From UBA11865 sp041570195 (lineage in GTDB: Bacteria; Chloroflexota; Anaerolineae; Promineifilales; Promineifilaceae), in the NCBI GenBank assembly GCA_041570195.1, contig JBFFWQ010000004.1, positions 1 through 64,000 on the forward strand: a DNA stretch of 64,000 bases, read 5' to 3'. Below are positions 24,743 to 33,182 of this stretch, in pieces; within the stretch, counting starts at the first letter, position 1; every line of letters begins with the position of its first letter. Both the position numbers and the translations under genes were made by a program. The notes under the pieces are model-generated. The model saw nothing but the letters and a program-made list of their open reading frames with translations, made no database searches and had not been told where the DNA came from.

Positions 24743-25296
24743 ATAGCCAGGGCGCCGAAGTAGGCCAGCATCACAAAACGCAAGCTCTTGCCCAGCCAGG
24801 CGCCGAGTAAAAAACGCCAGACCGGCATGCGCAGCACACCGGCGATCAACCCGCCGACGTCAAAGATCGGGTTGGGTATCGCCGCCAGGACAAAGATGGC
24901 CAGCGTCCCAGATTTACGCAGCCATTTTTCGATGCGCCAGTAGAGCGGCCGTTCCTCAAAAACCGTCTGGCCGCTCAATCCAACCAGATAACCGGTTAGC
25001 TCACCCAGGGCGGCGCCCAAACCGGCGATGACGCCCACGGCGACTGGATCGAGTACGCTGCCGGCCGCGAACACCAAGGCGATGCCCGGCGCAGGAAGCA
25101 GGAAGGCCGCGTTGACTACCAGGCTGACTAGAAAGACCGCCGGATAACCGTAAACGCCCAGACGTTCAATCTCATCCCAGGCCGAAAATATCGCGGCCGA
25201 TAAGGCCAGGACCAGCATTAGCCCTGCTACCCGGGCGACCACCGTACGCCATTCTGAGCCTATATTCTGGTTAATCGAACCTGGAAATGAAGTCAT
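24739..25296 (-). CDS. VTT/DedA-type (YqaA-like) membrane protein
   Basis: A 185-aa integral membrane protein with about five membrane segments. It has the VTT-domain hallmarks: LLPAPGIALVFAAGSVLDPV, GLGAALGELTGYLVGLSG, FVLAAIPNPIFDVGGLIAGV and MPVWRFLLGAWLGKSLRF. Family members are linked to lipid flipping and membrane homeostasis. I chose the ATG at 25296, preceded by AGGTGAT; the frame extends 28 further residues with no membrane character. The stop overlaps the convergent isomerase stop by 4 nt. Upstream, 25297-25552 holds two adjacent hairpins (ACGCAC-AGG-GTGCGT and GCCAG...CTGGC) but no gene. Confidence 0.82.
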   Translation of the reverse strand: MTSFPGSINQNIGSEWRTVVARVAGLMLVLALSAAIFSAWDEIERLGVYGYPAVFLVSLVVNAAFLLPAPGIALVFAAGSVLDPVAVGVIAGLGAALGELTGYLVGLSGQTVFEERPLYWRIEKWLRKSGTLAIFVLAAIPNPIFDVGGLIAGVLRMPVWRFLLGAWLGKSLRFVMLAYFGALAI

Positions 25297-25552
25297 ATCA
25301 CCTGCATCCAATCGCCGGAACGTCCCCCGGCCTCTCATTCTAAGCCTTTCGTCACAATTAGATTTTAGTCGAAGACGCACAGGGTGCGTTTAACGCCAGA
25401 CAGTCGCCTGGCCTACGCTCGCACTACAATTATGTGACTGGAACGTGTGAAAGGGGCGTGGAGAAGGCAGAATGAAGCATGTGAGTTTGCGCCAGGCTTG
25501 AGCAGCCGGATGCCGGCGTCCAGTAAGTACCCAGCCTGAGAATAATCTGGAG

Positions 25553-25984
25553 CTAAGCTCTGATCAAGCCAACGACCACCCGCAATGTGGCGAAGACGCC
25601 TACCACCGCTATCAGGCCGCCGACCAATCTATCGTCCATGGCGACGAAAAGGGCCAGGGAACCAAATAGTAGCAGGCCCAGCAGGCCGACAATGGCCATT
25701 AGTACCGGCAAAACCTCGCTCCATTGCCCGTTCTTGGCCTGGCTTTTGATTTCGACGAAGCTATATGAAGCCTCGGTCTTGACCGAAGTGGCCCGACCCC
25801 GGAAAGCGGTCTCCTGGATCAAGAGTGTTTCATCGTCCCCTTCCATCTGCTCGGCCATGATCTCCCGGCCGACTTCCTGGCCGCTTTGCCGCGTTGTGTT
25901 GCCGTCTCGAACCAAGACCCAGACGAAGCCTATGAGTAGGAGTAAGAAGCTGAACGCCGTCAGGCCGACCAGGAACCACAACAT
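25553..25984 (-). CDS. Hypothetical three-segment membrane protein
   Basis: A 143-aa protein with one N-terminal membrane helix (about 1-25, LWFLVGLTAFSFLLLLIGF), a polar acidic middle (about 30-90) and two C-terminal helices (about 92-115 and 120-142). I recognise no family. It follows the hypothetical gene at 26000 by 15 bp on the same strand, so the two probably form an operon and may work together. Confidence 0.6.
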   Translation of the reverse strand: MLWFLVGLTAFSFLLLLIGFVWVLVRDGNTTRQSGQEVGREIMAEQMEGDDETLLIQETAFRGRATSVKTEASYSFVEIKSQAKNGQWSEVLPVLMAIVGLLGLLLFGSLALFVAMDDRLVGGLIAVVGVFATLRVVVGLIRA

Positions 25985-25999
25985 CGCTATCCCCTATTG

Positions 26000-26788
26000 C
26001 TACCGGCTAACACGAGACCAGTAGGTCAGCACATGCTTGTGGAGGGCGCCGGCCGATGCAGGTTGAATGTGCAACTCGCTTATGTCAGGGTCATCTTGCC
26101 AGGCCAACCAGGAGCTTTCCTGACCCTGTAGTACAAGCAGGCGGTGATGACGCTTCACTTCTCTGTCAACGCAGGCCATGAAGTCGATCTCCCCAAGCCA
26201 TTGAGGTTCAGTTACGTCGTCAAAGAGGCTAATGGCTCCGATCGGGCTCAAGCCGTCGGCTTCCAAGATCGTGAGGGCCGGGACTTCGTCCCAGTCGTCG
26301 GCCAATGCTTGAACTAACTCGGCATCTGCCTGGTCGACGATCGCCTGATAATCGGGGCTGTCGGGCATGGGATTCAAGGGAAACACTTCGTCAATTTGTG
26401 CCAGAGCGGCATCATCGGCGACCCGGCCGAGCTCAAATTGTTCAGGTCCACTGGTGATCAACTGCACGAGGTCGGAGCCGGACCGAAAATACCAGCACCA
26501 GACCTCCTCATTACGGTCCGGCGTTGATCGCCAGAAGCGCAAGACTGTCTGAGGATCGGCCAGGGCTGACAACATGGACTCCAGTGAACTATCTATTTCG
26601 TAGTGATCCTCGGCAACGGACAGGAGGCCTTGTTCGAGTAGCCGGCTGCGACCATCGTCTAAAACGATCGGCCGTTCAAATGATTCAGGCGCGGGGAGTT
26701 GGTCCTGGCCAATGCTAATCACCTCGTCGATGCCTTTCATCTCTAGCAGACTAAGCAGTTCAGATCTTTCGAGGATTATCTCTTCCAT
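26000..26788 (-). CDS. Hypothetical acidic cytoplasmic protein
   Basis: A 262-aa soluble, acidic protein without membrane segments or an obvious catalytic motif. The start, ERSELLSLLEMKGIDEVISI, and the middle part have the look of EspG-like or other small-chaperone families, but this is only an impression. AAAGGATGG lies upstream of the ATG. It is the first gene of a two-gene unit with the membrane protein at 25553. Confidence 0.55.
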   Translation of the reverse strand: MEEIILERSELLSLLEMKGIDEVISIGQDQLPAPESFERPIVLDDGRSRLLEQGLLSVAEDHYEIDSSLESMLSALADPQTVLRFWRSTPDRNEEVWCWYFRSGSDLVQLITSGPEQFELGRVADDAALAQIDEVFPLNPMPDSPDYQAIVDQADAELVQALADDWDEVPALTILEADGLSPIGAISLFDDVTEPQWLGEIDFMACVDREVKRHHRLLVLQGQESSWLAWQDDPDISELHIQPASAGALHKHVLTYWSRVSR

Positions 26789-26827
26789 TTTTGTGCCATC
26801 CTTTTCCCGTAATCATGTCTCCGGCGC

Positions 26828-26841
26828 CGTGCTGCAGCACG
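26828..26841. promoter_or_regulatory. 14-bp palindrome in a divergent promoter region
   Basis: CGTGCTGCAGCACG is a perfect palindrome 40-53 bp upstream of the minus-strand hypothetical gene and about 113 bp upstream of the arginase-fold gene. It may be an operator for one or both; no promoter hexamers were convincing nearby. Confidence 0.3.
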
Positions 26842-26953
26842 ACGTTCACCAAATGGGATTGAGTGATAGTATTGTACTTAGGATACGAAGCGAGGGCTAT
26901 GCAAACACTTGCCATTTCGCCATTGATTTGACCGAATAAGGTGACGAAGGAAC

Positions 26954-27760
26954 ATGAAAAACCAATATCTATTGACTCCTTTTTTCCTGGATGACAAGGT
27001 GCCCGGATTAACGCCCCTGGCCAGGCCTGAATGGCGGGTTATTTCTGCTGACTTGCCGGCGGCAACGATGGCGGCCGATCGATCGTTCGCCGCAGCATCC
27101 GCAAAAGAACGGCAAGCGCGTATGGCCGTACTGTATCAACCACTGCGGGACGCGGTTGCCGAAGCCGCCAGCCAGGCAAACAGACCGGTGAGTATAGCCG
27201 GCGACTGTTGCACATCGCTGGCCGTCTTCGCCGGTCTGCAAAAAGCCGGTCTCAAGCCGAACCTGATCTGGTTTGACGCTCACGGCGACTTCAACACTTG
27301 GGAAACGACCCCCAGCGGCTTTTTGGGTGGCATGCCGCTGGCTATGCTGGTCGGCCGGGGTGAACAGACTCTTCCTCACAGCGTCGGCCTGCAAAATGTG
27401 CCAGAAGCCCATGTTCTGCTAACAGACGCCCGCGATCTGGATCCCGGCGAGCGATTGGCCGTTGAAGCGTCGAGCGTTCGCGTAGTGCCCAATCCGGCGG
27501 CTCTGCTAGACGTGGAATTAGCCGACGGGCCACTGTATATTCATTTTGATAGCGATATACTCGATCCGATCGAGGCGCCAGCCATGAATTACCCGGCGCC
27601 GGGCGGACCATCTTCGGAGACGCTGCGTCAAGTCTTTCGACGTTTAGCTGCTACCGGTCGGATCGCTGCCGTATCGCTGTCTGCCTGGAATCCGGAGCTG
27701 GATGAAGATGGTGCGACCAGCAATCTGGTCATGAGCTTGCTGGCCGAACTCGTCGCCTGA
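26954..27760 (+). CDS. Arginase/ureohydrolase-fold protein with altered metal motif
   Basis: A 268-aa protein of the ureohydrolase superfamily (arginase, agmatinase, formimidoylglutamase). It keeps LIWFDAHGDFNT (the DAHxD metal loop) and YIHFDSDILDPIEAP (DxD metal loop). The usual GGDH(S) motif is replaced by AGDCCTS (about residue 82-88), so the first histidine metal ligand is missing and a Cys is in its place. It may bind one metal ion, use Cys as ligand, or act on another substrate. The ATG has GAAGGAAC upstream. A GNAT gene follows 29 bp later. Confidence 0.82.
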   Translation: MKNQYLLTPFFLDDKVPGLTPLARPEWRVISADLPAATMAADRSFAAASAKERQARMAVLYQPLRDAVAEAASQANRPVSIAGDCCTSLAVFAGLQKAGLKPNLIWFDAHGDFNTWETTPSGFLGGMPLAMLVGRGEQTLPHSVGLQNVPEAHVLLTDARDLDPGERLAVEASSVRVVPNPAALLDVELADGPLYIHFDSDILDPIEAPAMNYPAPGGPSSETLRQVFRRLAATGRIAAVSLSAWNPELDEDGATSNLVMSLLAELVA

Positions 27761-27789
27761 CTCGTTGTCGTCGACGAGGTAATCTTCCC

Positions 27790-28677
27790 GTGGAAAAACT
27801 ACATTTGAGGATTCTCCGAGCGGGCGATGAAGTGGCCCTGAAGGAATTCCTGGTCCCCCGTCTAGATTCATCGCTCTTTCTCTATGGCAATCTGCAGGCC
27901 GCCGGACTGAATGACACGGGAGTGCGTTATGCCGGCACCTACGCGGCCGCCTTCGAAGCTGGGCGGATTGTGGCCGTCGCCGGCCATTTCTGGAATCAGA
28001 CCATGGTGCTACAGGCGCCGGTTCAGCTTCAAGCTCTCATGAACCTGGCGCACCAAGCTTCGGGCCGGCGGCTGGGGGGAATCGCCGGCCCCAATGACCA
28101 GGTCGTCGAGGCCATCGATTTGCTAGGCCTGACGGCAGCCGATCTGCAAATGGACGAAGAGGAGAAGCTGTACTCACTGGTCCTGGGTGACCTGATTACG
28201 CCAGATCTGATAGCCAGCGGCGAGGCAGCAGGCCGTCGCATTCAGGCCGACGACCTGGAACTGGTCTCACAATGGCGGATAGGCTATCTTCGGGAGCTGC
28301 ATCTTGAAGATGATAGTCCCGAACTGCGCGAAGTCGCCCGGCGTAGCGTGCAGGAGGAGATTGCTTCTGGTCGAACCTGGATACTTGAGGTAAGGGGTAA
28401 GCCTGTCGCCTGCACCTCCTTCAATTCGCTGGTCCGTGACGAGGGAATTGCCAGCGTGGTCCAGGTTGGCGGCGTTTACACGCCGGCGGAGCTGCGCGGC
28501 CGCAGTTTTGGCCGGTCGGCCGTCGCCGCATCGTTGCTTGATGCTAGGTCTGAGGGCTATCAGAGAAGTGTATTATTCACCGGCATCAGCAACAGGGCCG
28601 CACAGCGAGCCTATTTGGCCCTGGGTTACAGGCTTATCGGATCCTACAGGATCACTGTATTGAGGAAGGCAAATTGA
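27790..28677 (+). CDS. GNAT family N-acetyltransferase
   Basis: A 295-aa protein. The C-terminal half (about 150-290) is a GNAT fold with the acetyl-CoA loop in VYTPAELRGRSFGRSAVAAS and a late FTGISNRAAQRAYLALGYRL, the typical beta5/alpha4 end. The N-terminal half resembles the accessory domain found in two-domain GNATs. Acceptor substrate unknown. The start is a GTG at 27790 with GAGGT 8 nt upstream. It is probably cotranscribed with the arginase-fold gene. Confidence 0.8.
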   Translation: MEKLHLRILRAGDEVALKEFLVPRLDSSLFLYGNLQAAGLNDTGVRYAGTYAAAFEAGRIVAVAGHFWNQTMVLQAPVQLQALMNLAHQASGRRLGGIAGPNDQVVEAIDLLGLTAADLQMDEEEKLYSLVLGDLITPDLIASGEAAGRRIQADDLELVSQWRIGYLRELHLEDDSPELREVARRSVQEEIASGRTWILEVRGKPVACTSFNSLVRDEGIASVVQVGGVYTPAELRGRSFGRSAVAASLLDARSEGYQRSVLFTGISNRAAQRAYLALGYRLIGSYRITVLRKAN

Positions 28678-28710
28678 GATTCCGGTCACTTGGCAGATAG
28701 TGTCGGACGC

Positions 28711-29227
28711 TCACTTCTGGAATTTCCATTGTTCACCTAATGTCGCGAACTCTTTGCGGCTCAAGAAAAGGATTGGATCGCGATGCCGGCGGCCGTGAAT
28801 GGCGACGACAGCCGGGATGTAGGGTACGAACTCCCGTGAAAGCCCTTCCAGCTCCTTGAAGACCGTAAGCTCAAAGAAGGTGTCGGCGCCCTCGATCAGT
28901 TAAGTATGTTCGAGCTTCTCGGCCGGCGATAGCCTAAGTCCCAGGCGCTCCACCTTACTCATATCCCGCCGCTGAGCCAACCGGACCGTACAACCTTCTC
29001 GCGTTCGGACCAGCGCATGAAGTGCAGCGCCGCTTCGTGATGCTTTTTCAATAACGTCGGTGTGTGGTTGCCAACGCCCATGGAGATGAGAAAGCGAAAC
29101 GGCACTTTGGAGACGACCGTCCAATAGCCCATTGGCATCATATTCTGGCCGACGGTTAGAAGAGCTAGATGTAGCGGAAAGATCTTGGCCGCGAAGGGCT
29201 CAGTCTGCTTGTCGTTGATTGGTGCAT
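28711..29227 (-). pseudogene. Decayed flavin reductase-family gene
   Basis: Three disjoint pieces line up into one flavin reductase (flavoredoxin-like) protein. First comes FAAKIFPLHLALLTVGQNMM with MGYWTVVSKVPFRFLISMGV up to WSEREKVVRSGWLSG. A one-base frameshift near 28970 then leads to MSKVERLGLRLSPAEKLEHT. An in-frame TAA at 28900-28902 is followed by LIEGADTFFELTVFKELEGL and FLSRKEFATLGEQWKF, ending at the natural stop 28711-28713. A ribosome site plus ATG at 29227 is out of frame with the first piece, suggesting another shift. At least two lesions, so almost certainly inactive unless these are sequencing errors. Confidence 0.75.
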
Positions 29228-29253
29228 TGGATCTTTCCTCGAGTAGGTTTGTG

Positions 29254-29877
29254 TCAATGTTTGCCAGCCAAGCCGGACAACAGATGTGAGTAGCTGTACG
29301 ATTCGGACGAGGGCAGTAGGTGGGGTGCCAACCTGTCCAACAGAGTACTGGCAACTTTCAGAAGCCGCGCGTGATTGCCGGCGCTTTCGCCAAAGGCTTC
29401 AAAAGCTACTGTCCACCACAGATCTCCACCGGCCTGGAGCACGGTGAACTCCAACTCACAGCCAGCGGAGATCGTCTCTTCAGGCACGGTAGGTTGAATA
29501 TCCTGATTGGCAATTAATTGATAGCGTCGCAATTGGCGCTCTTTGTTCACGGCCAGCCAGGCGGAGACTCCAGAAGCGCTATCTAAAGGAAGTGACTTTG
29601 GATCTTCAAGTGGAAAGCGCCACTTGGTCCACCCTTCGACGAGGCCAAATACCGATTGGGTCAAGGGAACTAGGCCGTAGCGGCACCGGCGCTGCTTTAT
29701 CTCCAGGCCTCCATCCCTTACTTTCACGCTTAGCCCGTCGTCTTCGTCTAGGCGTAGGTAATGATCCTGGCGCACGGGCTGAAGTTCTACGTTACCTGGG
29801 CAAGCGTTGAACCAGGCCAAAACCGCTGCAGGTACCTCACCCCGACCAAACCATCTTGTCTCGACCGTGCTGTACAT
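29254..29877 (-). CDS. Hypothetical protein
   Basis: A 207-aa soluble protein. The order MYSTVETRWF, YLRLDEDDGLSVKVRDGGLE, IKQRRCRYGL, WTKWRF suggests alternating charged strands somewhat like CYTH/triphosphate-tunnel proteins, but key EXEXK residues are not evident. I do not assign a function. It follows the Fe-S protein gene on the same strand; the gap contains the 13-bp tandem repeat. Confidence 0.6.
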   Translation of the reverse strand: MYSTVETRWFGRGEVPAAVLAWFNACPGNVELQPVRQDHYLRLDEDDGLSVKVRDGGLEIKQRRCRYGLVPLTQSVFGLVEGWTKWRFPLEDPKSLPLDSASGVSAWLAVNKERQLRRYQLIANQDIQPTVPEETISAGCELEFTVLQAGGDLWWTVAFEAFGESAGNHARLLKVASTLLDRLAPHLLPSSESYSYSHLLSGLAGKH

Positions 29878-29889
29878 TCTGAGGTGACT

Positions 29890-29954
29890 AGCCGAGACTG
29901 CCAGCCGAGACTGCCAGCCGAGACTGCCAGCCGAGACGGCTAGCCGTATCGGCT
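29890..29954. repeat. 13-bp tandem repeat, five units
   Basis: AGCCGAGACTGCC is repeated three times (29890-29928), then come AGCCGAGACGGCT (29929-29941) and AGCCGTATCGGCT (29942-29954). The last two units are each small hairpins (AGCCG/CGGCT with 3-nt loops). The array fills the gap between two minus-strand genes and touches the stop codon of the upstream one (29953-29955). Confidence 0.85.
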
Positions 29955-31029
29955 AGAGTACCTCGGCCAGATCCAGCCCGCGAGCGGCCGCTCGTTGGGC
30001 CAACCACTCTTTCTTGTCCAGCGGCGGCAACGGCGCTTCATGGGCCGGCCGCAAGACCAGGCCCAGCGCCTCTTCCGGGCAGGACAGGACGCAGACACCG
30101 CAGCCGACACAGCGCCCGCCATTGATTTCGGCGAACTCATTGAGTGACAAGGCGTCAAACTGACAGAATTCTAGACAGTCGCCGCATGCGTGACATAGGC
30201 TCTCATCAACCTGGTTGACAAATGCCGATCGGGCGACGACATCGGCGATGCCCTGTTCGGCAATGCCGCGCAAGATGCCGCAAGAACAGGTGCAGCAATT
30301 GCAGATGTACCACAGACCGCGTTGATTGTTGCTTACCGAATGGACCAGGCCGGCCTCGGCCGCACGCCGCAAGGTGGCCAGCGCTTCGTCATGAGTCAGC
30401 GAACGAACAGTGGAGTTATCGTCGAACCAGCCCGGCTGCTGGCTGAAAATCATGCATACGTCGAGCGGGTGCTGGCACGGGTCGCCAATCAGCGCCTTTT
30501 GCTTACGGCAGATGCAGTCCATCACGCCCCAAGCCTGGGCCTCGTCGACGATGGCGGCCGCGCTTTCAAAGGGTCGAATTTCTAAGTCGCCGCCCACACT
30601 CTCGCCCACCGGAATGACGCGATGAAACTGAGGTTGAATACTCAATGCCTGGCCAAAGGTCTGCCTGTAATAGGCTTCAAAGAGTTCGGCTAGCTCCCGA
30701 TCCATACGGCCGATCTGCATTTCGTAGATGCCTACCACGAAGGGCATAAGGCCATAGACGATTCCGCTTTCACCGCGCCCCCAGGTGATAAGTCCGCGCC
30801 GGGCCATGCCCTTCAAATGGGACCGCACGATGCGGGCATCGGCGCCGATTCTGCTCGCGATCTCCTTGGGTGCATGCTTGGTCAAACGCAACTCGGCGGC
30901 CAGCGCGGCTTCCTCGGCCGTGAAAAGCTTGGCCAGCAGTTGTAATTCGGCTCCATTTTCGGTTGCTGGAAATCCATTAGGCAGTGCGTCCAGCCGCTGG
31001 GCCAGGCGTTCGTAAGGATTATTGCTCAT
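29953..31029 (-). CDS. HTH-containing dicluster 4Fe-4S ferredoxin-like protein
   Basis: A 358-aa protein with an N-terminal winged-helix-like segment (about 45-95; KHAPKEIASRIGADARIVRS and LKGMARRGLITW), a central Cys-rich part (DCICRKQKALIGDPCQ at about 170-185; YICNCCTCSCGILRG at about 242-256), and two C-terminal 4Fe-4S motifs, CHACGDCLEFC and CVGCGVCVLSC. It probably transfers electrons or senses redox state. Such proteins occur widely in anaerobes as '4Fe-4S dicluster domain' proteins of unknown role. The ATG follows GGAGGCACATT. No partner oxidoreductase is adjacent. Confidence 0.78.
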   Translation of the reverse strand: MSNNPYERLAQRLDALPNGFPATENGAELQLLAKLFTAEEAALAAELRLTKHAPKEIASRIGADARIVRSHLKGMARRGLITWGRGESGIVYGLMPFVVGIYEMQIGRMDRELAELFEAYYRQTFGQALSIQPQFHRVIPVGESVGGDLEIRPFESAAAIVDEAQAWGVMDCICRKQKALIGDPCQHPLDVCMIFSQQPGWFDDNSTVRSLTHDEALATLRRAAEAGLVHSVSNNQRGLWYICNCCTCSCGILRGIAEQGIADVVARSAFVNQVDESLCHACGDCLEFCQFDALSLNEFAEINGGRCVGCGVCVLSCPEEALGLVLRPAHEAPLPPLDKKEWLAQRAAARGLDLAEVL

Positions 31030-31204
31030 AATGTGCCTCCGTCGGGAGAGAATCGCGATCCAAGGAACATCGTAGCATATTTAGCGAAGGGCCGCACGTG
31101 TCAAATGTCACCTTTCAAGTACTGAATCGGCGCAGGCTAAGGATACGGGGCTCCGGGCCATTTCCGCGCAGACTTCTTCTTCAAGATCGGGGGTTGATCG
31201 GCAG

Positions 31205-32902
31205 TTACACGTTCACTGGTTGTTCGGTCGGCCGGTTAGACGCCAATTTCCGCCGGAGCACTTTGCCCACGGCCGACTTAGGCAGCGAATCCACAAATTC
31301 AACATGCTTGGGCACCTTATAGGCCGTGAGGTGCCCGCGGCAATAGGTCCGCAATTCGGACGCGCAGATCTCGTGCTTATCCGCAGGTACGACCCAGGCT
31401 TTGACCGCCTCGCCCGTCACTGGATCGGGGACGCCAGCGACGCCCACCTCATTTACGGCCGGATGAGCGGCGAGCACTTCCTCGACCTCGCGGGGCCAGA
31501 CCTGGAAACCGCTGGGTTTGATCACGTCCTTGACACGATCGACCAGGAACAGGTAACCGTCTTCGTCCATATAACCGACATCACCGGTGTATAACCAGCC
31601 ATCGCGGATCGTCTCGGCGGTTGCTTCAGGCTGTCGCCAGTAGCCTAGCATCATCTGGGGCGCACGAAACAATATCTCGCCAACTGCGCCAGGTGGCAAA
31701 GTGGTCACGCCGTCGAATTGGTCGACAATACGAACCTCGACATCAGGTAACGGAAGGCCCACCGCGCCCTTCTTGTAAGGGCCCTGCACCGGCGTAACGA
31801 CGGCGCCCATTACCGTTTCTGTCAGGGCGTAGCCCTCCACGATTGTGCCGCCGGTCAGCGCTTCGAAACGCTTTTTGGTTTCCAACATTAGAGCGGCCGC
31901 GCCACACAAGCACAACTTAATCGAAGAAAAGTCAACCTGGCCGGCCAGTACTTGGGGATGATTGAGAAGAGCTGTAAACAACGTCGGAACGCCACACAGA
32001 TAACTCGGTCTGGTATGCTCGATTATCTGAATGAGGCTCTTCAGGTCGCGAGGATTGGCTATCGGGACCATCGTATTATGCGAGACGACTGCCGCGCTGA
32101 AAGCGCCAATGTTGCCATACGTATGAAACATCGGCATAAATAAGAGGGTGATATCTTTCCAATCTTCCCGGATTCCAGCCAACCAGGCCTGAATCTGCAT
32201 GCCGCTCATTAGCAGCGCATGGTGTGAAGAGAGAGCGGCCTTGGATCGCCCGGTAGTGCCTCCCGTAAACATGAGCAGTGCAGGCGCTTCTGGTTCGATG
32301 GGCATGGTCGACGGCCGGGCTCCGGAATGCATTCTTAGTAAATCGTCTAGCCATTGATCACCCTTCTCCAACTTGACTTGATGCCCTTCCTGTCTCTCTT
32401 TGAAGATAGTGAAGAACATCCGATTGGTAAATGTCAGATACTCTTTGATGCTGGTGGCAATTATCCTTTTCAGAGATGTCCGTGGCTGGATGGCTCTCAG
32501 TGCATCGTAATACGGCGTCAACGCGATGGCCACCACCGATCCGGTCTCCTTTATGGCGTGCTCCAGCTCTTGTTCCGTATACAACGGGTTGAGCGGCGAT
32601 ACGATCGCTCCGGCTTTCCAAGCGCCAAGTTGGGCGATGATGAAGTTCGGGCAGTTGGGCATGAGCAAGGTGACCCTGTCGCCTGAAGTGACGCCCATCT
32701 GCATCAGGGCAACGGCCAAGGAATCGCTTAATCGATCGAGTTCCGAGTAGGTGAGACTAGCGCCATGGAATAGCAGCGCCGGATGCTCTGGTCTCCGGCG
32801 AGCGGCATCGCCTACTAAATCGACCAGGGTCCGCCGCGGATAAGGAACTAGTGTTTCCGGAACCGCATGATCATAGTGGGCCAGCCATGGTCTCTCCGTC
32901 AT
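31205..32902 (-). CDS. Long-chain acyl-CoA synthetase (AMP-binding)
   Basis: A 565-aa ANL-superfamily enzyme that activates a carboxylic acid with ATP and CoA, probably a fatty acid. It has the P-loop-like ALLMFTGGTTGRSKAAL, the YALTE-type motif in VEGYALTETVMGAVVTP, the hinge YTGDVGYMDEDGYLFLVDRV followed by KDVIKPSGFQVWPREVEEVL, and the catalytic Lys near the C-terminus in LPKSAVGKVLRRKL. The start at 32902 has GAGGAGG upstream; ten codons of open frame precede it. A CACCTGC/GCAGGTG inverted repeat lies in its 5' region (32903-33000). It stands alone. Confidence 0.9.
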   Translation of the reverse strand: MTERPWLAHYDHAVPETLVPYPRRTLVDLVGDAARRRPEHPALLFHGASLTYSELDRLSDSLAVALMQMGVTSGDRVTLLMPNCPNFIIAQLGAWKAGAIVSPLNPLYTEQELEHAIKETGSVVAIALTPYYDALRAIQPRTSLKRIIATSIKEYLTFTNRMFFTIFKERQEGHQVKLEKGDQWLDDLLRMHSGARPSTMPIEPEAPALLMFTGGTTGRSKAALSSHHALLMSGMQIQAWLAGIREDWKDITLLFMPMFHTYGNIGAFSAAVVSHNTMVPIANPRDLKSLIQIIEHTRPSYLCGVPTLFTALLNHPQVLAGQVDFSSIKLCLCGAAALMLETKKRFEALTGGTIVEGYALTETVMGAVVTPVQGPYKKGAVGLPLPDVEVRIVDQFDGVTTLPPGAVGEILFRAPQMMLGYWRQPEATAETIRDGWLYTGDVGYMDEDGYLFLVDRVKDVIKPSGFQVWPREVEEVLAAHPAVNEVGVAGVPDPVTGEAVKAWVVPADKHEICASELRTYCRGHLTAYKVPKHVEFVDSLPKSAVGKVLRRKLASNRPTEQPVNV

Positions 32903-33182
32903 TACACACCTCCTCGAGGCGCGAGTGTGCACCTGCGAGACAACAAGTTTCTTTACATCACTATTGTATTCGAGCAGGTGTGCGATTGTGTGGCAAGTTT
33001 GTGCGAAAGTGTGCGGCTCATGTTGCCGGTTGGCTGGTTAGTTGGCTGGACGACAAGCATTTCGATTGAAGTCACGTGGCGTAAATGGCGCAAGCTCCTT
33101 ATCATTGATGATTAAGCTCGTCGTGGAAGACAAAGCGCCGACAACCAACAACAGCATACTACAATTCGTGGAGGAAAACGCC

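Noticed and set aside
26000..26788. EspG-like secretion chaperone
   Set aside because: Only a loose resemblance at the N-terminus; no type VII secretion genes nearby.
29890..29954. CRISPR-like array
   Set aside because: Units are 13 bp and directly adjacent with no spacers.
32867..33182. Small plus-strand frames upstream of gpsA
   Set aside because: They overlap the acyl-CoA ligase start and its leader; no ribosome site or recognisable protein.
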